Assembly: GCA_015486145.1 (NCBI GenBank)
Contig: WFSH01000176.1
Span: 1 to 20,381 of the forward strand
Direction: 5' to 3'
DNA from: Mesoaciditogaceae bacterium
Lineage (GTDB): Bacteria; Thermotogota; Thermotogae; Mesoaciditogales; Mesoaciditogaceae
Length of the DNA stretch: 20,381 nt
Shown here: positions 15,703 to 20,381 of the stretch, piece by piece
Layout of the letters: each line of letters begins with the position of its first letter
Numbering within the stretch: position 1 is the stretch's first letter
Position numbers and translations under genes: made by a program
Notes under the pieces: generated by a model
What the model was told of the DNA's origin: nothing
Databases searched by the model: none
Seen by the model: the letters and a program-made list of their open reading frames with translations, nothing else

Positions 15703-16833
15703 TTGAAAACACTCGCATTCGTTACGATCGTTGTTTTTGGGTTTTTTTCTTTTGCTTCAACTCTGACTTTAAAATCCAATGCGATTGTGAGTGGAAAATA
15801 CGTCACATTGTACGATCTCGCCGCCACGTTTAGTGGGATATCCGTTCAAACTTTGAAGAATTTCAAAGTGGCCTTTGCTCCGCAACCCGGAACTTATTAC
15901 GTTATAGATGCAAAAAGCGTGAAAATTCGTGCAGAAAGGGAAATTAAATGGTTGGATGTTTTGCTCACATCGACTGAGATAAAGATCTCATCAAGAGCTT
16001 TTACGATCGGTGTGGCAAAGATTCAACGGGCATTGTCAACTAAATTAGCAACGGAGGTTTTTATCACGGATTTCCCAACCGTTAGAATACCGACAAGTGA
16101 TTGTGAAATCAGAATCAAGAACATTTCGGAAATTGGTGATAAAAAGTTTGCACTCGTTGAGATAAGCGCGAACGATACGAACACATACGTCAACGTTGAG
16201 TTTGAAACTCGTGCCATAGGTAAGGTGAATAGAATGGACAAAATTCCCAAAGTTGTAAATTCCTATTTGAAGAAAAGATTTGAATTCTCTTTGACGAACA
16301 GGATCTCGGGTTTACGTTTTGACTTTATTGACGTTGGAAAGCCATTTGGTATATCCAAACACTTGATGGGCGTGCCGGTGAATTTTATTTTGTCTTCGAA
16401 GGTGGCAAAATCTGCCGTTTTAAAATACGTCGTTCATGACTATGAAAATGTGGTGGTAGCTTCGAGAAAAATAGGGTACGGTCAGAAGATCGAGAACGAT
16501 CTTTTAAGGTTGGAGCGGTTGGATGTTTACGCCACTACAACAGCTTATGCCACGTCTTTTAAGGCATGTGTGGGTAAATTAGCCGTGTGGTCATTTTTGA
16601 AAGGGCAGGTGATATCTTTAAAAGGCTTAAAATCTCCACCCGCGGTGATCACCGGACAAATTCTAATCGCTTACATTTCGTATCCGGCTATGATGGTAAC
16701 CACTTTCGTGAGAGCGATGCAAAACGGTGTTGTTGGACAAGTCATACCCGTTAGAAATGTGGAGAATGGATATATGCTGTATGGAGTAATCGAAAAAGGT
16801 CCTAAAATACGTATTTATTCGGGAGGGGAGTGA
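15703..16833 (+). CDS. flgA: Flagellar P-ring assembly chaperone FlgA, long form
   Basis: This is a periplasmic chaperone for FlgI polymerisation into the P ring. The protein has 376 residues, against about 219 in E. coli. A cleavable signal peptide is clear (residues about 1-20, LAFVTIVVFGFFSFAS). Residues about 20-235 are an N-terminal part I cannot place by motif. A SAF-type domain follows (about 247-310: VVASRKIGYGQKIENDLL, then WSFLKGQVISLKGLK), and then the C-terminal FlgA chaperone domain with MQNGVVGQVIPVRN and YGVIEKG. The start is TTG at 15703, 6 nt after flgG, with only a weak GAGATGAT site. The position next to flgH and flgI supports the call. Confidence 0.88.
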   Translation: MKTLAFVTIVVFGFFSFASTLTLKSNAIVSGKYVTLYDLAATFSGISVQTLKNFKVAFAPQPGTYYVIDAKSVKIRAEREIKWLDVLLTSTEIKISSRAFTIGVAKIQRALSTKLATEVFITDFPTVRIPTSDCEIRIKNISEIGDKKFALVEISANDTNTYVNVEFETRAIGKVNRMDKIPKVVNSYLKKRFEFSLTNRISGLRFDFIDVGKPFGISKHLMGVPVNFILSSKVAKSAVLKYVVHDYENVVVASRKIGYGQKIENDLLRLERLDVYATTTAYATSFKACVGKLAVWSFLKGQVISLKGLKSPPAVITGQILIAYISYPAMMVTTFVRAMQNGVVGQVIPVRNVENGYMLYGVIEKGPKIRIYSGGE

Positions 16834-16834
16834 G

Positions 16835-17458
16835 TTGAAAAGAATAGTGACGGTTGTTTTGATCGTAACGCTTGCTTTTTCACTTTCTTTTGCAGATTCT
16901 CTGTGGACCTCTTCAACCAATAAGAGGTTCAAGTCTCCGTTTGCAATGAAGATAGCTAATTCGGTGGGGGATGTGTTAAATGTCATGGTGTACGACAACA
17001 CAACTGCTTCGTTTTCATACAGTAATCCCAATTACAAAGGGGGACTGTTGTCATTACTGGCAGGTCTTCTAAAATCTGTCACTAATTTTGACATAAACAA
17101 ATTCATACCACTTGGAAGTAATAAAACGAACGTTACCACAATTTCCAACAAGACATCCACCTCTAAAGATCAATCTCAATTTGTAACCCAGATCGCAGCG
17201 ATAATAACGAAAGTCTTACCAAACGGTAATTTTGAGATCAGAGGAACGAAAGACGTTAAAGTTGGAGAATCAATGAAGCAAGTTCAAATTCAAGGTATTG
17301 TTAATCCCAACGATATAAGTCCCACAAATTCCATCAATTCATCGCAAATTGCCGATCTGCAGATTTGGTACGATGGCAATTTGGTGTTTCAACAAGGAAT
17401 GAACCAAAGTAGATGGATAACATGGATGCTCAGTACCCTTGCTTCTATACTCTTTTGA
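16835..17458 (+). CDS. flgH: Flagellar L-ring protein FlgH, without lipobox
   Basis: This forms the outer-membrane L ring around the rod. The protein has 207 residues with an N-terminal signal sequence (TVVLIVTLAFSLSFADS). Family features are SVGDVLNVMVYDNTTAS in the N-terminal third, and NGNFEIRGTKDVKVGE and GIVNPNDISPTNSINSSQIAD in the C-terminal half. In Proteobacteria FlgH is a lipoprotein. Here no Cys follows the signal sequence, or occurs anywhere in the protein, so it cannot be lipidated in the usual way. The start is TTG at 16835, 1 nt after flgA, with a GGGAGGGGAG site. Confidence 0.93.
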   Translation: MKRIVTVVLIVTLAFSLSFADSLWTSSTNKRFKSPFAMKIANSVGDVLNVMVYDNTTASFSYSNPNYKGGLLSLLAGLLKSVTNFDINKFIPLGSNKTNVTTISNKTSTSKDQSQFVTQIAAIITKVLPNGNFEIRGTKDVKVGESMKQVQIQGIVNPNDISPTNSINSSQIADLQIWYDGNLVFQQGMNQSRWITWMLSTLASILF

Positions 17459-17473
17459 TTGGAAGTGAATCTG

Positions 17474-18484
17474 ATGAGAAAGGTTGTTTATTTTAATCTT
17501 GTTTTATTTTTGGCATCGATGATCTTTGCAACTTCTGTCGTTAGAATTGAAGATATAGCGAGATTTAGAGGTGCAATGGATAACCAACTTTTTGGAGTTG
17601 GAGTGGTAACTGGCCTAAACGGGAGCGGGGATAGCGGACAACTCCCATCGACCCTTATTGCCAACATGCTTAAGAATTTCGGGGTGATCACGACTGCCGC
17701 ACAGCTCAATTCTAAGAACACGGCGCTCGTTATGGTTACCGCCAACATTCCGCCTTTTTATTATCCTGGTATGAAATTGAACGTAACGGTTTCTTCAGTG
17801 GGGGATGCGAAAAGTTTGGAAAACGGGGTACTTTTGCAAACACCGCTTTACGGTGCGGACGGAAACGTGTACGCCGTGGCTCAAGGACAAATATCCATTG
17901 GTGGGGTTGACACCAAACAGTCGGTTTCTTTGCAAAAAAGAGATCAGCTCGTGGGCACAATACCCGACGGAGCGATAGTGCAAAAACTCATACCTACCGA
18001 TATAGTAAAAGCTAATACCGTTACCCTTCTGCTTAACAGACCAAATTTTGTCACGGCTGCAAGGGTGGCACAAGCTATAAATGGAAAGTTTGGCACTGAA
18101 ATTGCCAAGGCAAAAGATGCCGCGGCGATAAACATAAAATTGCCAGTGGTTTTTAAAAATAAATTGATAGATTTTCTCGCGATCGTTGAACAAATACCGG
18201 TAACTCCCAACATACCACAGGAGATAGTGATAAACGAACGCACCGGAACAGTTGTGTTTGGTGGAGACATCCAGCTCCCAGATTTCACCATGAGTTACGG
18301 TAATTTTTCCATCTCGGTAACCAATGGAAATATTTCGAACGCTGGAACGAAAACGGTATCCAGTACAATTGCAAATCTTATAAACGCACTTAAAACCCTT
18401 GGAGCCACGCCTCAGGATATCATAGCAATAGTAGAATCTCTTCACAGATCAGGAATAATCCAGCAAAATGTGGTGGTAATGTGA
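17474..18484 (+). CDS. flgI: Flagellar P-ring protein FlgI
   Basis: This is the periplasmic P-ring subunit that acts as a bushing for the rod in the peptidoglycan layer. The protein has 336 residues with a signal peptide (about 1-20, VVYFNLVLFLASMIFA). Family blocks are VRIEDIARFRGAMDNQLFGV, VVTGLNGSGDSG, GMKLNVTVSSVGDAKSL, GGVLLQTPLYGADG-like YGADGNVYAVAQG, INERTGTVVFGGD and the C-terminal NALKTLGATPQDIIAIVESL. I chose the ATG at 17474 because GGAAGTGA lies 5 nt upstream. A TTG at 17459 directly after flgH is in frame but has no room for a site. It overlaps the next gene by 4 nt. Confidence 0.95.
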   Translation: MRKVVYFNLVLFLASMIFATSVVRIEDIARFRGAMDNQLFGVGVVTGLNGSGDSGQLPSTLIANMLKNFGVITTAAQLNSKNTALVMVTANIPPFYYPGMKLNVTVSSVGDAKSLENGVLLQTPLYGADGNVYAVAQGQISIGGVDTKQSVSLQKRDQLVGTIPDGAIVQKLIPTDIVKANTVTLLLNRPNFVTAARVAQAINGKFGTEIAKAKDAAAINIKLPVVFKNKLIDFLAIVEQIPVTPNIPQEIVINERTGTVVFGGDIQLPDFTMSYGNFSISVTNGNISNAGTKTVSSTIANLINALKTLGATPQDIIAIVESLHRSGIIQQNVVVM

Positions 18485-18762
18485 ATGTTTCTTCTCCTAT
18501 AAGTCTTCTGAATTCTCAAAATTTGGGTAAAAACAAACTACGAGCAGCTGCCACCCAGTTCGTTTCAATATTGCTGTCTCAAATGTTTGACAAAATGGAA
18601 GAAAGTGTGGTAAAATCTTCGGTTATTCCTCAAACCAGTGGTGAAAGATGGTATCGGGAATGGCTGATGGATGCTTATTCACAAGAAGCCACAAGTGATC
18701 AGTTGAATTCGTTGGTTAATATGGTGGTTTCCCAGCTTTCACAAAATCAGTACCAAAAATAA
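18481..18762 (+). CDS. flgJ: Rod-binding protein, FlgJ N-terminal domain type
   Basis: This 93-residue protein corresponds to the rod-cap domain of FlgJ only; the peptidoglycan-hydrolase domain of gammaproteobacterial FlgJ is absent. The family core is seen as KLRAAATQFVSILLSQMFDKM (residues about 18-38), followed by a short linker, RWYREWLMDAYSQEA and a C-terminal helix. The start is GTG at 18481, overlapping the flgI stop as GTGA. The motif match is modest, but the size and the position right after flgI are typical of single-domain FlgJ proteins. Another enzyme must open the cell wall for the rod. Confidence 0.82.
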   Translation: MNVSSPISLLNSQNLGKNKLRAAATQFVSILLSQMFDKMEESVVKSSVIPQTSGERWYREWLMDAYSQEATSDQLNSLVNMVVSQLSQNQYQK

Positions 18763-18780
18763 GTGGAGATGATTTTTTTG

Positions 18781-19776
18781 TTGAAAACCTTGGATGACGT
18801 GATTGAAAGAATAAAAGCTGCAAAAAGAGTTTTAGTTATAGGGCACATCAAACCCGATGGTGATGCCATAAGTTCGGTGGCAACGATGATGGGAATTTTG
18901 AGAAAAATGGGTAAAGTTGTGGAGGGTTGTATTGATGATGAAATTCCATGGTTCTACAAGAGTATACCCGGGGTTTCTGAGATAAAAAATGTCGAACAGT
19001 TGCGAAGCTACGAATACGATACATCGATAACCGTGGATGCCTCGGAAATTTCAAGAATAGGCGCATCTGTTGAATTGTTGAAGGACAAAAAGCCAGATAT
19101 AACCCTCGATCATCACAAAACGAATGTGGGATTTGGAGAAATAGATTTTTACGATCACAGATATGCCGCGGTGGCGGAGATAGTTTACGAAATGGCAAAG
19201 AAAATGGGAGTTGAATACGATCCCGATCTTGCAGAGGTTAATTTGCTTGGAATTGCAACAGATACGGGATTTTTTAAGTATTCGAATGTTGACGCAAAAG
19301 TTTTTAGATATGCATCAGAGCTCGTTGAAAATGGAGCAAATATTCAACATATCGCTTCAGTGGTGCTTGAACACAGGACCATCAAAGAGTTCAAACTCTT
19401 TTCTGCAATGATTGATACTTTGAAAGTTGAAGAGAACGGCAAACTTGCGTGGGCTTACGTTTCAGCTGAAATGTTGAAAAGTCACAATTGCACAGACGAG
19501 GATGTGAGAGGATTTGTCGGTGAACTCAGATCCATATACGGCGTTGAGGTTGCAATTCTTTTCACGGAATGGCCTGAAAAACAGGTGAACATTTCATTCA
19601 GATCCAAAGATTATGTGGATGTAAGTGAAATAGCGGTTGAGTTTGGTGGCGGTGGCCACGCAAGAGCATCTGGATGCAGTAGAAAGAACGTGGATTTGTC
19701 GGAAATGATGAAAAGTGTGATCGAGAAATCGCGAGATGTTTTGAAAAAATACGAGGCAATTTCCAATCTGTCATAG
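18781..19776 (+). CDS. DHH/DHHA1 phosphoesterase (NrnA-type oligoribonuclease/pAp phosphatase)
   Basis: This is a cytoplasmic Mn-dependent phosphoesterase that degrades nano-RNA and/or dephosphorylates pAp, and related proteins act on cyclic-dinucleotide products. The protein has 331 residues. The DHH domain carries GHIKPDGDAISS (His22, Asp26, Asp28), a VDASE aspartate, the DHH triad (110-112) and ATDTGFFKYSN. The DHHA1 domain ends with GGGGHARASGC. I start at the TTG at 18781, 7 nt after GGAGATGA. GTG 18763, ATG 18769 and TTG 18778 are in frame, but the first two are within that site. TTG-AAA is also the start of flgA, flgH and nadE here. It is 18 nt after flgJ and appears co-transcribed. 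The substrate is not readable from sequence. Confidence 0.88.
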   Translation: MKTLDDVIERIKAAKRVLVIGHIKPDGDAISSVATMMGILRKMGKVVEGCIDDEIPWFYKSIPGVSEIKNVEQLRSYEYDTSITVDASEISRIGASVELLKDKKPDITLDHHKTNVGFGEIDFYDHRYAAVAEIVYEMAKKMGVEYDPDLAEVNLLGIATDTGFFKYSNVDAKVFRYASELVENGANIQHIASVVLEHRTIKEFKLFSAMIDTLKVEENGKLAWAYVSAEMLKSHNCTDEDVRGFVGELRSIYGVEVAILFTEWPEKQVNISFRSKDYVDVSEIAVEFGGGGHARASGCSRKNVDLSEMMKSVIEKSRDVLKKYEAISNLS

Positions 19777-19891
19777 ATCTAAGTGAACCAAGTATAACAC
19801 TGAAAAAGTGGCCAACGATTTAGTTTTTCTTCTTATTGACTTGTGCATTCCACACTTGACTTTATGAAAATAAACGGTTTCAAAGCTCATC

Positions 19892-19920
19892 AAGACTCGT
19901 GCGTTATAGAGTCTTTTTTT
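19892..19920 (+). terminator. Rho-independent terminator of the flagellar operon
   Basis: AAGACTC (19892-19898) and GAGTCTT (19909-19915) form a perfect 7-bp stem with a 10-nt loop, running straight into a T tract to 19920. It lies about 115 nt after the phosphoesterase stop and has no T tract on the other side, so it acts on rightward transcripts. Confidence 0.75.
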
Positions 19921-19974
19921 CTGATGCTGTTATGAATCGCTCAATGATCATTCCAGCCGCCGAGCCAAAATCCC

Positions 19975-20008
19975 GTTTTGAAGAGATCCTGAATGGTACC
20001 TTCAAAAC
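19975..20008 (+). repeat. 9-bp inverted repeat upstream of udk
   Basis: GTTTTGAAG (19975-19983) and CTTCAAAAC (20000-20008) are exact inverted copies around a 16-nt loop. No T tract follows, so it is not a standard terminator. It may be an operator or an RNA hairpin about 90 nt before the udk ATG. Confidence 0.5.
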
Positions 20009-20039
20009 TTTCAAAATAAGGCAGGTGTTTTTAAAGAAG

Positions 20040-20048
20040 TGGTAGAAT
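20040..20048 (+). promoter_or_regulatory. Possible extended -10 promoter for udk
   Basis: TGGTAGAAT (20040-20048) matches an extended -10 with one mismatch in the hexamer. No recognisable -35 lies at 16-18 bp upstream. It would give a leader of about 40 nt to the udk ATG. Confidence 0.3.
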
Positions 20049-20095
20049 TGTAAATAAGGTGATTTGAAAAAGTTATTTGTGAGTGAGGTGGGTTC

Positions 20096-20381
20096 ATGAG
20101 CACTTTTGTTGCCATAGTTGGCGGAAGCGGTGCAGGAAAAACAACCGTTGCCAACAAGATAGTTGAGCATTTTGGAGAAAAAACGGTGTGTCTTAGTATG
20201 GATAGCTATTATAAAGATCTCAGTGTGGGTGTTGATCCAAGAGAAGTAAATTTTGATTCACCATCCGCATTTGATTTTGATCTGTTTTTTGAGCACCTCA
20301 AGTCACTCAAAAATGGTGATTTTATAGAAGTTCCGTCTTACAGCTTTGTCACTTACAGGCGTGATCCAACTAAAACAACGC
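20096..20381 (+). CDS. udk: Uridine kinase (Udk), 3' truncated by window edge
   Basis: This phosphorylates uridine and cytidine in pyrimidine salvage. The frame is open to the window end, giving 95 residues of a usual 200-210. The Walker A loop is VGGSGAGKTTVA (residues about 8-19). The family blocks SMDSYYKDL, NFDSPSAFDFDLF and PSYSFVTYRRDP follow in the expected order and carry the nucleoside- and phosphate-binding residues. The ATG at 20096 follows GAGTGAGGTGGG. It is separated from the flagellar operon by a terminator, so it is a new transcription unit. Confidence 0.93.
   Translation, partial: MSTFVAIVGGSGAGKTTVANKIVEHFGEKTVCLSMDSYYKDLSVGVDPREVNFDSPSAFDFDLFFEHLKSLKNGDFIEVPSYSFVTYRRDPTKTT

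Larger units (their letters stand above)
19777..20095. other. Structured intergenic gap between the flagellar operon and udk
   Basis: No convincing gene lies in these 319 bases. They hold TTGACTT twice, 20 bp apart (19836 and 19856), a terminator at 19892-19920, a perfect 10-bp palindrome AATGATCATT (19943-19952), a 9-bp inverted repeat (19975-20008) and a possible udk promoter. A plus-strand open frame with an ATG at 19932 and a stop at 20045 (37 codons) has no ribosome site. Confidence 0.6.

Noticed and set aside
17795..18445. Long minus-strand frame of 216 codons
   Set aside because: It is antisense to flgI, has no ribosome site or recognisable motif, and has an implausible Cys/Arg/Tyr-rich composition.
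19836..19864. Promoter built on TTGACT at 19836
   Set aside because: The -10 at 17 bp spacing (ACTTTA) is poor, and the terminator downstream would stop the transcript.
19904..20170. Minus-strand 88-codon frame opposite the start of udk
   Set aside because: It overlaps the well-supported udk start and the terminator, and I recognise no family. At most its last 35 codons could be a gene remnant.

Overview
The window looks like chromosome from a diderm, probably thermophilic bacterium. The best fit is the phylum Thermotogota. The reasons are an overlapping peptidoglycan (dcw-type) cluster, a flagellar rod and ring operon that includes L- and P-ring genes, tRNAs with encoded CCA ends, strong Shine-Dalgarno sites and frequent TTG or GTG starts. 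This assignment is inference, because the window holds no 16S rRNA or other decisive marker. I cannot name the genus. G+C is moderate, low 40s percent by eye.

Layout. (1) 1-5143, plus strand: murF (5' end cut by the window edge), mraY, murD, ftsW and murG. Each gene overlaps the next by 8-23 nt, so this is one translationally coupled block making lipid II and handling septal glycan polymerisation. (2) 5228-6330, minus strand: surE followed directly by the RNase P RNA gene (rnpB), transcribed from a promoter near 6360. (3) 6479-7456, plus strand: a single PLP-enzyme gene, better read as D-cysteine desulfhydrase than as ACC deaminase. It has its own near-consensus promoter facing away from surE. 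(4) 7483-7722, minus strand: three tightly packed tRNA genes (Arg-TCT, His-GTG, Arg-TCG) behind a perfect TTGACA-17-TATAAT promoter. (5) 7779-13910, minus strand: gatA-gatB-folP-folK-nadE plus a small SHOCT membrane protein, a housekeeping operon (tRNA amidation, folate, NAD) with overlapping genes. (6) 13911-14192: a divergent intergenic region with two exact DnaA boxes and one near match, all in the same orientation. (7) 14193-19776, plus strand: flgF-flgG-flgA-flgH-flgI-flgJ(N-terminal type) followed by a DHH-family phosphoesterase. (8) 19777-20095: a non-coding stretch with a terminator and a second hairpin. (9) 20096 to the end: the start of uridine kinase (udk).

Most of the content is ordinary housekeeping. 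The items most worth a second look are the DnaA-box cluster at the strand switch (candidate replication origin or DnaA-controlled promoter), MraY with Gly in place of the second Asp of its DD motif, the degenerate MurF, the rnpB P1 helix overlapping the surE stop codon, and the structured gap before udk. I found no mobile element, CRISPR array or defence system.
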